From contig OX485803.1 of the NCBI GenBank assembly GCA_950295325.1, forward strand, positions 46,515,554 through 46,579,553: a DNA stretch of 64,000 nt, read 5' to 3'. Shown here piece by piece: positions 50,801 to 62,044 of the stretch. Made by a program: the position numbers and the translations under genes. The notes under the pieces were generated by a model, which saw nothing but the letters and a program-made list of their open reading frames with translations, was not told the DNA's origin and did no database searches. How positions within the stretch are numbered: the stretch's first letter is position 1; every line of letters begins with the position of its first letter. This DNA comes from Polytrichum commune (Eukaryota; Streptophyta; Polytrichopsida; Polytrichales; Polytrichaceae).

Positions 50801-51074
50801 GGTAGTGTTAGTCCTTGGTGAGGTTTATTGTGCAAATCATATGTGCCAAATTTATTTATTTTGTAAATTAAATTAAATTTTAGTGATTTAGAGATAATGG
50901 GTTAGCTGAAAAACAAACCTTGGGGAGGTTCTGAAGTTCAAAAAGTCTCCTTGTATCTGAAGAAGCGGAGGAAGGGGCAGCGGAGGATCCTAGCACGGAG
51001 CTTGTGGAGGATGCATTATCAACTATCTCATTCTCTTCCTTCGGCAAATTTGTCGAAGCCTCCCCCACAAAGCT
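44882..51074 (-). CDS. Partial multi-exon gene, unknown family
   Basis: Exons with good splice sites: 51074-50919 (SFVGEASTNLPKEENEIVDN...), 48906-48781 (VFGWKKRILTLRKDLKHKLH...), possibly about 47402-47291, then 46371-46197 (WLRKEAEARHIAQSPVPKVD...NRFYGRVCMLINHQRMADPL) and 44955-44882 (LLEDGHKMDKMLLNKLCESL). The first two join in phase 0. The last two join through codon AA|T. The exon near 47.3 kb does not fit the phase of the 46371 exon, so one or more exons are missing or there are two genes. Start and stop were not found. The last exons look helical (armadillo/HEAT- or HEPN-like appearance), but I recognise no family. MITE 46898-47124 lies in an intron. Confidence 0.4.
45185..45470. repeat. 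Dispersed ~300-bp repeat copy
   Basis: Begins AGACTTGTCTCATCCGGTTA then GCAATTGCAAATCATG, and ends with TTTTGAACCTTAGTCTAGTC, ACACATGTCTTGTGGTGTCC and GACCATATAAAATCCACATA. It contains a (TA)n run near 45308-45323. Confidence 0.7.
46898..47124. mobile_element. MITE, ATTAGTGC family, copy 2
   Basis: Left GGGCTACACTGATGAC and TTAGTGCATGTTCCTATTCG. Right CGAATAGTAACATGCACTAA and GATAATCAGTGTAGCCC. The ends are inverted repeats matching the copy at 39612. It lies between candidate exons of the minus-strand gene. Confidence 0.78.
48950..49260. repeat. Dispersed repeat (CCAATGTTGCCACC family), copy 1
   Basis: Contains CCAATGTTGCCACCGGCATG, GCTTCATCTTGAAGTTAGTC, TTCCCACATGGTTCGTTAGG and GATTGGGTGGACAATAGGGT, shared with 53820-54065 and 54075-54330. 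Confidence 0.7.
50514..50583. mobile_element. Minimal inverted-repeat element, GTATTTAGTGTCA family
   Basis: GCTACACAATTTATGGTATTTAGTG faces GACATTAAATACCATAAACA-ATGTAGC with only about 15 bases between. It is the smallest copy of the family seen at 41669 and 52096. Confidence 0.65.
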
Positions 51075-51458
51075 CTGGAATTTTTCATAAAATATTAGTC
51101 CAATGTTAACAAATTAAGCTCTTCTAACTTTGCTCATAAAATACTCCCTCCTACCTTAACATGATCTAACTACTCATTCATGGAATTGACGATTTTGAAG
51201 CATATATTGCATACAACAATGATCATGTACACAATTATCCAATATTATCACCTGCCTCGTTAATGCATGTGATTGTGCACTGCACCCATCCCACAAATGT
51301 CCAATTTAGGAACATGCCACATCTTTGGAAGATTACATTGGTTTGAGATCATTTACAAGAAGTAATTTAAAAAATTCAACTCATGTGGTAGTAAGTTGGC
51401 CTAATTTGATTGCTTGTGTTGATCAAGCACCTATACTAGATTAAAAAATCAGCATATA

Positions 51459-51475
51459 TATATATATATATATAC
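51459..51475. repeat. (TA)n microsatellite
   Basis: AT-dinucleotide run of about 17 bases followed by a short G-rich stretch (GGGGCGGGGGG) near 51480-51490. Confidence 0.8.
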
Positions 51476-52095
51476 GGAAGGGGCGGGGGGACTATGTGAA
51501 CATTTGTAATCATTTTAAGAAGGAAGAAAGTCATTTTAAGAATGAGAAGTGTTCATATGAGCTCTGAAAGTCATGAGGAAAATGGCAGGTCCTCATTTTG
51601 GTTATGCTAATCATCTCATACTAATTGCAGGTGTTTAATATCATAGGAGTCCTCCGTTGGTAATTGTGAATGTCAGTGAAGATGCTTCTTTCTGTTGAAA
51701 AGAGGATATGAGGAACCATGTACCTGTTTGGCCTCGATGTAGGCTCGTCCTCTTCACTGAGCCAACATTCCCCCTTCGACTGAATGAGTCAGTAGTCCTC
51801 ACTATCCCAAAACAATTGATAGCAAAAAAACGAAGCAAAAAAAAAAAAATTGGTTTGAGGAGCAAAAAAGTCTATGTGAATGGAGAACAGGTAATTTTCA
51901 TGGGAGCAAGTTAATATAAGTCTAGTAAGGAAAGGTAATCTTTCAGAAGAAATGCTTGGTACCTTGTTGGTCATAAGGTAAGAGTGGATTACTTACTATT
52001 GCAGAGTGAAGGCAAGGGGTTCGCCTCCTACACCCAGGATGAAATGCTCGCCTGCAGAAATGTATATGAAGAGAACTTAAATATGGTCAAGCACC

Positions 52096-52643
52096 ACTAC
52101 ATCATTTATGGTATTTAGTGTCACATGTGTAATAGCTTCACTTACCCTATTTTGAGGCGTATGCTAGGTTACACTAATGATCAACAACTTCATTATTTGA
52201 GTGTCACCTCATGACAATTGGCGTTCAAGTACGCTTACTAATATCTTGGCATGAATATGTTCAATTATGTCATGAGGCAAGCCTATGTTATACAATGTTC
52301 TATAAGTTGACTAAATTATACACAAATCACACTTGCCATTAATATGCTCAAGAATACCTTCCTCTCACATACTAAAATGTAAACACATGGCACTTGCCAT
52401 TAGTATGCTCAAAAAGACCTTCCCCTTGCATATTAAAACGCAAGACTATCATCTAAAGTATCCTAACATGCTACTCAAAATGTCATAATGTAGATATTTT
52501 TTCACTTGAAGAAGTTACTTATGTTGACGAATGGAATCATATTGATAATTCGAGGGCATGACATTTTGAGACCTCTAGGCATCTAGTTCAAGCCATTCGC
52601 AAATAGTGTACATGACACTAAATACCATAAATGGTGTGCTGAA
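52096..52643. mobile_element. Inverted-repeat element, GTATTTAGTGTCA family, long copy
   Basis: Left CATTTATGGTATTTAGTGTC near 52111, right GACACTAAATACCATAAATG near 52610, a near-perfect inverted pair. The interior has an internal direct repeat (CACTTGCCATTA.TATGCTCAA twice, near 52330 and 52390). No transposase was seen. Confidence 0.72.
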
Positions 52644-53429
52644 CTCATACTTAAGTGAAATTAAACACATATATACTTCAGTGTTTATTTGAATGTTACA
52701 ATATTGAAGGAAGATGAAAACAATCATTAGATATTGTTGTTTCATTTTAAACTATGTGTCATTGACAAATATTGATAATATAGTCAACTTCTAGCTGTAA
52801 CATGAAAGTCTTGTCTGTAAAGTCTAACTATGTAGTTGCCATTTCCTAATTCTATTGATAACCCTGTTCATCATAAATCCAACAGTGATTATGAGATCAG
52901 ATGTCGGGGCTTCTGATAGATAAGCAGCTGACTGGAGCTGTAAGCAATTACTTTCCTCACAGATACTCGAGTGACTATCACTACATCAAATTATGGAGTT
53001 TAGGTGGAGAATAAAATCAGGATAAAGTGTACTAAGGCTGACAATTCAAAGGATTCACATCTATCACCCAAGCTTTGAAACATGCTCTAGGTGAGGTTTG
53101 AATTAGTGTTGTAGTATCACCTATTCTTTTATACCAGTTGGGTATATATAATAAAGGTATATATATATATATATTTTTAATGTCTTCATACCATTCAGGT
53201 CTTTAACCATGCAAGAACCTCTACACCTCGGTGATATTATTCTAATATCAATATTATATTAGCATGGGACCGCCCCAATTAATGTCATGGGTATACAAAG
53301 ATTTCCTCAACTTTTGAAACAGGTCGGGTAGGTTCTTTGAAATTATTACTGATATTGTGTATCAATAGTAAGTATTCACCTAAATACCAATCCAACATTG
53401 GTTTGAACTGTTGAGGTGCACACCTTCAA

Positions 53430-53684
53430 GAGGCTGTACTGTGAGTTTTCGTGGATGCGACTTCTGCATACTGACAGCATAGCCTTCTGGATATGTACCT
53501 CCTCTCTGTGTTCAAGGCTGTGTCACACAATTTCTAAGTCCAGATGTATGATTTTGTCTCAAGTGATTACAATTGCACAATCATGCACTCTTGCAACAGA
53601 CATTTATGTCATGAATTGAGTTCAGGGAGCAAACACCTTTACCTTGATCAATCTCTGAACATTTTCCGTGACATCAATGGCTGA
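53430..53684 (-). other. Two exon-like segments, minus strand
   Basis: 53684-53643 is bounded by TTCCACAG and AAG|GTAAAG and reads SAIDVTENVQRLIK in phase 0. A second segment ending at GAAG|GTGTGC near 53429 reads either LEHREEVHIQKAMLSVCRSR (phase incompatible) or, with the acceptor TTGAACACAG, RGGTYPEGYAVSMQKSHPRK (phase compatible). No family recognised. They may be upstream exons of the 44.9-51.1 kb gene or a gene fragment. Confidence 0.25.
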
Positions 53685-53819
53685 CTGTGGAAACCTAGCA
53701 TGGTCAAAATCTGCCATTAAATGACAACAATACCCACACATCCAGCATCAACATCGCTCTTCCAGGAAATCAAGGGATTGCGTTCGGAGCCATCAGTATA
53801 AAGATTCACAACAGTCTAA

Positions 53820-54065
53820 AAGTGATAAATCCAATGTTGCCACCAGCATGAAGTATGGTGTGTACATTCATCTTCATCACAAGACACCTTGAAGAACATT
53901 GCCTCCTTTGACAAGTGAGCACCTTGAACAAGCACAGACAACCTGACCTGCACCTATCTCCCCCAAGGATTCTCATATGGTTGGTTGAGGACACCCAATT
54001 CATCAAATAGCCCAACTATGGTTGGGTGGACAATAATGGTAGGATGCACCGGACATTGATGGTCA
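53820..54065. repeat. Dispersed repeat (CCAATGTTGCCACC family), copy 2
   Basis: CCAATGTTGCCACCAGCATG, CACCTTGAACAAGCACAGAC, CATATGGTTGGTTGAGGACA and GGTTGGGTGGACAATAATGG. It is followed directly by copy 3. Confidence 0.7.
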
Positions 54066-54074
54066 GTTGGCATA

Positions 54075-54330
54075 TATCATGGTGCATTGCTTCATCTTCA
54101 AGTTAGTCTGATCCTACATGTAATCCCCAAAACATGCATCACAAGAAGGGACGGTGAATAGTATTGCTTCCTTTCATAGGTGAACACATTGAACAAGCAC
54201 AAAGAAGTTGGTTTGCACATGTCTACCCCAAGAGCAAACCCCTAGGTTCCCCACATGGTTGGTTGTGAATACAAGGTTCACCCACTATGATTGGGTGAAC
54301 CTTAATGGAGGATGCATAGACACGCCAAGG
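54075..54330. repeat. Dispersed repeat (CCAATGTTGCCACC family), copy 3
   Basis: GCTTCATCTTCAAGTTAGTC, CATTGAACAAGCACAAAGAA, CCCACATGGTTGGTTGTGAA and ATGATTGGGTGAACCTTAAT. In tandem with copy 2. Confidence 0.7.
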
Positions 54331-54770
54331 TCACACATTGTAGCAATATTCCAACCTTAGGCAACTTAAGCTTGGAGGTTCCCCTAGGATTAAACCATTA
54401 GGAAGGCCTTGGGTTTAAACCACTTGACAGTTCAAAGTTTGAATACATAGCCCTTCATGGTGACAACTAGGAACATCAAGTCAATAGCTTGAGTGGCTGG
54501 AACTCATCTCCACTTTACAAGTGATGTAGGTTACTTCACCAAGCCAATGTTACCCGCTATGATCCACCCAATCATTGTGGGATCACCAGGTTAACTGGTC
54601 ATCTTAAAAGTTATGGGTACCACGGGACTGGGGGACCTAGTAGGGGAGAACAATGGGCAATCAAGTTGCCCCAATTACATCTCGTTAGAAAAAATCCATC
54701 TCTTGATTGAGGCATTTGGTTGCAGGCAAAGAGACTCTATAATTCATGCTAGTATTGGCAAACATAGGAG

Positions 54771-57700
54771 TTATTCTTTTCTATTTTTTTGACAACTAGG
54801 TAGAAGATTACCGTGCATGTCCATGAGCCCCATTTTGACAAGCATTCGCGTCATGTTGGATGCAGCTTGTGCATACTGCAACATGATCTCTTTCTTGGTT
54901 TTGGTATGAACCTCCTCCACTTGCTGCACCTTCCGATGCGTCACGTTCTTGGTGGAGTCCAAGAAAAACTGGAAAGAGGCTTTATCGTCCTCATTACTCT
55001 CTCTGTCATCCTCATCCTCGTGAACTTTTCGGAGCCGAGGCAGGGGGATTTTCCTGGATACCTTAACACAAGGGACTCCCAAACATTCATAGGGCTTTCC
55101 AAGTTGTGACCAGACACCTTGTTGGGCCCTACATCACCAAAGAGTGCATTAGCATGTGAATGCAACCATCCAGTTCCCAGATAGTACATGCTACATAAGT
55201 TCATGCCTCATACGTTCAAAACATAGTACATGCCTCATAAGTTCAAAAACCTCCGCATTCTACAACCATTTTTTCTAGATTTGATCATTTGGGATGGATC
55301 AGGTAATGAAGCCTTCATACAGTGACATTCTGACATTACCAAGCTTAAAGGGCCCACACAACTGCAAGAGTTGACAAGATTTTGCCAAAAACTACTATGG
55401 ATCCAAATCTAGAAAACTCTCCGGGCGCTCGAGCTGCAGCACTAAGTTGCCCAAATCTTCCTATACTCAGGAAACCTCGGCATTCTGGGGGCATTCTAAA
55501 ACATTTTCTTCTAGAATTGATAATTCCTCATGCATTATTTAATGTAGCCTTCATATTGTGAAACTTTGGCGTTAACAGAAGCTTGCAACCCAAAGTCAAG
55601 TCACCTTTCACTAATAAGAAATGTAGGTTGCAAGGCTCAGCAATTGCATACAAACCTATTTTGGAAGTACGCCGTCTTCCCGATTACTTCCCGGGCCACC
55701 ACTTCCACTTTACTCGCCATGACTGTCTCTTCGGTTAAGTGCCGGTGATCATCAGGTGTATCTGAGCACTGTGACATACACACCACATCAAATTCCCTCT
55801 CTTAGTTCCATCCATATTTTTACAATGGTCGCATCAGAAATGCAAAAAGCTATTCAACACATCCAGGTTTGTTGGACATCAATCAACACATGAAAGAATG
55901 ATGCCCTCGAGCAGCAGCGCTTCTTTTGATTCCAGTATGTCATTTGATTTATTGTCGCAAATGTCATGATTGAATCATCCTTACCCTCCACATTGCCTCA
56001 GGTTTGTTGACCTGATGGGCACAACCTAAAGACTACTACGTGGGACCTCAACATTTTGGGTGGCACCACCTTGAAGTTCTTTCCTAATTTGCACAATTGG
56101 AGTCTCGAAGTTAAGGACATCATGTACAAAACATGAGAACTATCCAAAGATATGATCATGTCATGGGATGACGCTCGGAACATGGAGACCTACAAAAAGA
56201 AGGTAAGTGATGCAAAGATCGTTAATATGTGGGTTGAAGAAAATTCTGATTTTGTATTCTTTCCAGGATCAGAAGAAGGAATGCAAAGGTGGTCTCTCAG
56301 GTGGAAAGACACCGTTCACTCTAGGCATTTAGACACCTTGGTAGAAAGACACGATGTTTAAACATGAGCCCATGTAAACATACTGAAATGTAGGAAAGAG
56401 AAATACCGCAAACAGATGATCGAAGAGGTGACTGTTTTGGAACATCTTGAGCTTTTTCTTGCGCTCTTGCATTCTTTTCTTGATCTTCCTCAGCAGAGGG
56501 CTCTGCTGTGCATTTAGGCTGTTCTTCCATCCCTTGGGCCCCTCCACTTCCACTCCCTTGAACTTCCGTGGACTTACATCGATCCCCGCGATAATCTGGA
56601 ATTGCGTCGAACACCCATCACAGACCCTCGAAAACCGAGGATTCAACCTCTTGAAAAAAAATTATAATCTCTTGCGGGTGGGGGTGAAACAAATGGACAT
56701 CATCTCCATTGTATGCTTCACCTCATGCATGGAACCAATTCAAAAAACATCAATGCACTATTTCCAGATGACCTATTAACAATCATCCTGTCTACACAAG
56801 CCTACTCTCACACCACTTTTTGAATAAGTACTTTCACCAAAACTCCCTATGCTACCTATGATATCCCACATTCTGTGCAGCTTGCTTAGCTGTAGTGAAT
56901 ATTACCCTCCATGACTCTTCGAAATGCAAAAGTATCTACGCGTCTTATGGGCATCGTATAAAGAGGAAGGAGTTTTTCTTGGCCAATGTACTGGCATCCC
57001 GCTGTCAACAATTCTACTAAATTTCTCATAGTTCAACCTTATATCCATTTCAGACTTTCCCTAACAAAACGGCCATCACATCACATTCAACGAAATTTTA
57101 TTCTGAAATTTTCTTGCAAGTGAGTTTCCTGAACCTCCAAAGCATGGATAGAATGAGCAACCTTGGGTAACCTCAAAAAATCAAGCTCTTGAAGGTTATG
57201 ATTTCTTGCCGGTGGGGGGAGAAACAGATGGACATGATCTCAATTGTATCTTTCACCAGATGCATCGAACAGATTCAAAGATGACCTATTCGCACTTATC
57301 TTGTCTACACAAGACTACCTCACCCATTTAAAAAAAATTCCCTCACAGAATGGCCATCATATCACATTCAACGAAAATGTTTGTCAAGTTTCTTGAACCT
57401 CCAAAGCAACCCTAAGTTACCTCAAAGACTTAACATCTCGAAGGTTACGACTCTTGTCGATGGAGAAACAAATGATCATCTCCATTGTATGCTTCACCTA
57501 ATGCATTGAACCGATTTAAAACATATTGAATTTCACAATGCAGTACACAAATCGAGATAACCTATTCGCACTTGTCCTGTCTACACAAGACTATTTTCTC
57601 ACAGAACAGACATCACATCACATCACATTCAATGTGCTTGCTTGTGACATTTGATTGCGAGTGAGTTTCTTGAACCTCCAAAAGAGTCGGTCAAGTAGGA

Positions 57701-58831
57701 ATTGGCTCCACTGCTTCACCAAAGTCTTGTGCCCACAAAATGTTTAAGGGATGAAATAAGCTCCGATTCCGAGCACATCACTCTCGATGCATTTGGTTGA
57801 CGTTGTTTGATGGAATTGCGTACAGTGGCAAGACTATCACACCAAATTTTGAGAAATTCTCTCACAGAACGGCCATCCCATCCCATCACATCACGAAACT
57901 TGCGTGAAGCACTTGAGCCGGTTTCTACTTGACCCATACTTTTGGAGGTTCAAGAAACTCAATCGCAAAGCAAATGTGAACAACAATAAGTCTGGTGCCA
58001 ACAAACTGTGGAACAGACAGAAATAAGCTCTGATTACGAGCACACCACTCTCGATGTAACCTATTTGATTGATGTTGTTTTGGACTAACACATCGATTTT
58101 TGAAGGTTTACCAAAACGACCATTCCATCCCATCCCATCACATTCAACGAAGTTGGTTGTGACATCTGCTTGCGAGTGAGTTTCTTGAACCTCCAAAAGT
58201 ATGGACGTAAGTAGAAATTGGCTCTTAAGTGCTGCACGAAACTATGTTGCCAACAAAATGTGAAACGGATGGAAATAAGCTCCAATTCCGAGCACACCAC
58301 TCTCTATGCAACCTATGTGATTGATGTTGTTGTTGTTGTTGACTATTACGCCACTTTTTGAAGATTTCCCTTCCAAAACGGCCATCCCATCTATCCCATC
58401 ACACTCAACGAAAATGGCTGTGACATCTACTTGCGAGTGGGTTTCTTGAAACTCCAGAAGGATGGGTCAAGTAGAAATCGGCGCTCAAGTCCTTCACGAA
58501 AGTATGTTGCCGGAATGTGTAACGGATGGAACCAACTCCATCATGCACAACACTCTCGATGTAATGCGTTTAATTGATGCTGATGTTTGGTTATGAAATT
58601 CCAATTGCGATGTACCGTGGCAAGGAGGAGGTTCTGTTGCGTCCGGCGCTCGATGGTGATGGGCGACAGCGGAATGTACAAGCCCAAGCTGGATCGCGAG
58701 TCGCCCCATGACCGCCCTCGTTGCTTCTTGGGCGAGTTTAGATTGGCAGTGCTCTCCAAGCTGTCTTCACGATCATTCTCGGCCTCTCTTGAGGTGTCCT
58801 CCGATTCCTGCCTCCCGCCTGTTTGCGCCAT
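54771..58831 (-). CDS. Predicted 4-exon protein of 309 aa, faint SAND-like segment, unknown family
   Basis: Exons 58831-58616, 56649-56407, 55768-55656 and 55128-54771 join without phase conflict and give 930 nt including the stop. Start ATG in MAQTGGRQESEDTSREAEND. Residues 1-72 are charged and likely disordered (KKQRGRSWG is basic). Exon 2 reads NPRFSRVCDGCSTQFQIIAG, then DVSPRKFKGVEVEGPKGWKN, then a very basic KIKKRMQERKKKLK. The SP.KF...GP.GWKNSL pattern is reminiscent of the TP.EFE..G...KNWK core of SAND DNA-binding domains, but weakly. Exon 4 has VWSQLGKPYECLGVPCVKVS, an acidic HEDEDDRESNEDD and a helical KVQQVEEVHTKTKKEIMLQY tail. A nuclear DNA-binding role is a guess. Intron 1 (about 2 kb) holds the degenerate tandem repeats at 57.0-58.6 kb. 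Confidence 0.55.
57050..58600. repeat. Degenerate tandem repeats (unit about 250-290 bp)
   Basis: Recurrent order: ACGGCCATCCCATC, CATCACATTCAACGAA, GTGACATCTGCTTGCGAGTG, AGTTTCTTGAACCTCCAAAA, GTAGAAATTGGCTC, AACAAAATGTGAAACGGATGG, AATAAGCTCCAATTCCGAGC, ACACCACTCTC. Units are visible from about 57060, 57350, 57610, 58100 and 58375. A segment at about 57900-57980 is inverted. They mostly lie within intron 1 of the 309-aa gene model. Confidence 0.8.
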
Positions 58832-58893
58832 GCTAATGACTGCCTCGTTCCACGTTCTTCTCTATTGTGTGTAGCTTACAAACAGAAAACAAA

Positions 58894-58925
58894 GGAAGGA
58901 AGGAAGGAAGGAAGGAAGGAAGGAA
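58894..58925. repeat. (GGAA)n microsatellite
   Basis: Eight GGAA units directly upstream of the minus-strand gene starting at 58831, so it reads (TTCC)n in its promoter or leader. Confidence 0.9.
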
Positions 58926-59739
58926 TCGGACGGTTGTTGCAGTATTTCCTACGTAAGTTAAGACTTCACTTAAGCTTCTTCGCATGATCATTCCCTCGTG
59001 ACATCTTCACTGGGAGAAACGCAAATGAGCGACTCGCCGCCGCCGCAGACCCAAAAGAAAGAAACTGTAGAGGGTCGCCCACAGCCCAAGTTCACCACCG
59101 CGCACATAAGGATTGTTTCATAAGGTAGGAGCGCCCAATTCCGTGGGAGACCCGATTCCCACACCTAATTTTGGGGCTAAAATCCGTTAGATAAGTGTTC
59201 GGCGTTGACTTTACGCACATGAGCTTCATGGCTTGTGACCGCTGAGATCTAAAGTCTTTGGTTCAGTAAGTTAGTGAAATATGATGTCAAGACCTCCTAC
59301 TTCACTTTATACACTGATATCATGGCCGCACTAGAGCTAGTCTTGAGCAGTAGGAGGAGTTCCTCTTGATTGGGAAAGTATATCTCTTTCCAAAATTTAT
59401 TGCTACCAATAAGGGTGTTTTTGTCCTACTCACAATAACCTCATAGGATGTAACGTATTGCAGTTTTGCCAATGCGTACAAGACAAGAATTCCTTATCAA
59501 CATGAAAACTCTCCCACTGGTATGGGCCGATCGTTGGTCATAGTGTGTAACATAGGCCATTATTGGTACATGTTGACTAGAACTAAGATAATGGTGGTCT
59601 AGGATGAGTTTAAAGTAAAAGCATAGAGTTCTTTATTTTTGCGTTAATAGATTTGCACCAATATAGTGAAGGAGCCAATGAGGTGTAAGCCTGTAGATTT
59701 GCAGAAATCCAAAGAAGGAATGGCATGTACGAATCCAGG
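58926..59739. other. Spacer, upstream of the 309-aa gene and gag remnant
   Basis: Contains the probable promoter of the minus-strand gene (CGCCGCCGCCGC-like stretch near 59035). It then runs into AT-rich sequence that may be the 5' part of the retroelement at 59740. No long terminal repeat pair was identified. Confidence 0.35.
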
Positions 59740-60460
59740 CTTGGCTAGGTGTGATAGAGAACTATCTACATGCTAGTAAAGCCTCTCCCGAATTATGGGT
59801 GGATATTGCACAAAGCTACCTTCGGATTAGAATGGCTCAAAATTGGCAGAATATTATTGAGATTTTCGAGAAAGAGGGCTAAGAGTCTAAAATTGGATGC
59901 ATTTCCAAGAGACTCTTACAAAGGCCTATAGAAATGTTAATCCTGAGCAAGTTGCCAGTGCCAAGATTGGTAAGTTATCTCAACACTTGTCAGTTGAAAG
60001 TTATGCCTATGAGTTTCAAAACTTATGTGCATAAATTATTACTTTACCATTGAGTGTCGATGATAAGATTCATCATTTTATTGATGGATTAAAGCCAAAA
60101 ACAAGATTGAAGGTAGCAGTGGACCCACTGAATGATGCGCAACCTTGGGAGGATTTTTAGAGGCTAGTTACTTATGCCGTTTATGTAGATTCTAATCTCC
60201 AACGAGTTAAGTATAGATTAGGGATTTCATCTACTAAGAGAGGTGAGAAAAATACTCCTTCTATAGAAAGAGGTGGTCCAATCAAGAATCAAAAGAAATT
60301 CACCATGAAGCTTACTAATGGTAGGGAGATTGACAACAAAAGAGTTGTAGCCTTAAATAAAGAAGGAAAATGCTATTTTTGTGAAGAAAAAGGCTATAGG
60401 GCTAATATTCATCCTAAGAAGTCTAATTCCACTATTGACAAAGTAGAAAAGGATTTTTAG
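59740..60460 (+). mobile_element. Decayed LTR-retrotransposon gag-like fragment
   Basis: Across several frameshifts and stops the plus strand reads NYLHASKASPELWVDIAQSY, then AYRNVNPEQVASAKIGKLSQ and AYEFQNLC, then IHHFIDGLKPKTRLKVAVDP and a knuckle-like CYFCEEKGYRANIHPKK (C-X2-C...H, last Cys missing). This order (helical capsid region, LKP.TR block, CCHC) fits plant Ty3/gypsy-type gag. No protease, reverse transcriptase or paired LTRs were seen nearby, so it is a fragment. Confidence 0.7.
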
Positions 60461-61439
60461 ATCCCCAACACAAAGATCATGGGTAATTTGTTGAGGTAGA
60501 AAGGAAATCTAGATTAGAATTTTTGGATTATTTATTCAAAACTTAGATTTCAAAATAGGCAACTCATTTGATTTTGTACTTGATTTTTTGAATTTTGGTG
60601 TTAATTCTCTTATCTTTGAAGCCCACCAGATACACTTTTTAGTGAAGATTCCAAGGTTTTTAGTCATTGTTTACTTAATTATTCATATTCCGAAAACCTA
60701 GCCAAGTATGCAAGTGCTTACATAAAAGGTAAAAGCAAAAAATCCTTTGAGACTAGTGAGATCTAATCTTCACAATCTTGGAGCTTAAAGTTTCAAATAC
60801 AGGGTGGATAAATAGAAACTTGAAAGAGGGCAACTTAAAGAAGATGGAAGGTAGGAATATCTCCTTGGGAGACAAGGATGGATGGATGAGTAAGTCAAAT
60901 GCTTGGGGTATATGAGTCAACGACTTTTGAAGAGATTTGGTGTTAGGAAATGCTTGCTATAGCTTATCATTTAAATGAAGGACGAAGCTTAAAAGAGCAT
61001 CTGAAAGGAAGATGATGCAAGAAGTTGCTTACCCAAGGAGGACGGGGGGGGGGGGACTCTTCATACCATGTACGAACTATTGTGAGTGTAAGAAGAGGTA
61101 TTATTTTATGCACTAGTGTATATAGTATGCATATGGAAGACGTATTAATTTTTTGTAGCGTGTACATTTAAAAATGTTATTAAGTATTTTGAAGTAAAGG
61201 AAGATGTAGAAAAGAAGGCTCTAAGGTTTGAATTTTTTTTTAACAATATGCGTTAGTTTCATTCAATTCACATTCATTCATTGTTGTCGAATTGTTGTAG
61301 TCCTTAATGACTCCCTTGTCCAATCTTGTTAGAGTCCGCATTTGGATTTTAGGACGAGCTATAACCTCGTAGAATGCTCATGGGCTCCCTTGAGTTTTGC
61401 TCTCTAGATTGTGGCTAGGTTTTTGTCCTTCCATCTTTG
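60461..61439. other. Spacer after the gag fragment
   Basis: No coding region recognised. A G homopolymer (about 10) lies at 61027. Sequence from about 61390 starts to resemble 39960-40010. Confidence 0.4.
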
Positions 61440-61760
61440 TTCGTTTGATGCAATCATTGAGTTACATGCTATAAATAAGGAAAATGTTCAATGACTTTCT
61501 CATTAGAAAGTAAACATGGAATTTACATGTAATAAAACCATAATTAATGATGTATATTTTGTATATGTAGTGGAGACATTTATCACAATAATTTAAAAAA
61601 CTTCATAAAAATATGTGAATCCATTTTCTAGCCCGTTGTTAGTATGTATACATTTATTTTTCTTTATAAACTTCTCGTATACAAGGGGTTTAATTTCATA
61701 CAGACCTGAGCACATCATTTAGGTTGTCAATGAAGAGCCCCACCTTGGAACTCCCTAGTA
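61440..61760. repeat. Dispersed repeat copy (GATGCAATCAT family)
   Basis: TTGATGCAATCATTGAG, CAATGACTTTCTCATTAG, TTTTGTATATGTAGTGGAGA and TATGTATACATTTATTTTTC correspond to the 39990-40720 copy, with an internal deletion. Confidence 0.68.
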
Positions 61761-62044
61761 GCTCATATGCTTGAGCTTTGAGACTTAGTTACTTTTGCAA
61801 TGATTATGAGTTAGGGCACGTTAGGCATCATCATTCAAATGCAGGGTGGACTTATAGAGAGCATCTCAAATGGAAATGTAGGAAGTTGCTTGGGGCTTGG
61901 GACATCATCGGTGTTGATAATGACGAAGGAGAGCAATTGGTAGAGAGTTCAAATGAATCTCTCCTCGATTGCCAAAGGAGCTAGAAATGCTTATAGTTCA
62001 TCAGATGAAGTTGTGTGTTGGATTGGAGCCTTGGTTTGAGGCAT

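Noticed and set aside
56152-56361. Plus-strand exon-like pieces MSWDDARNMETYKKK and DQKKECKGG joined by a consensus intron
   Set aside because: Attractive splice sites, but only about 40 residues before a stop and opposite to a better-supported minus-strand gene; kept as a possible antisense transcript only.
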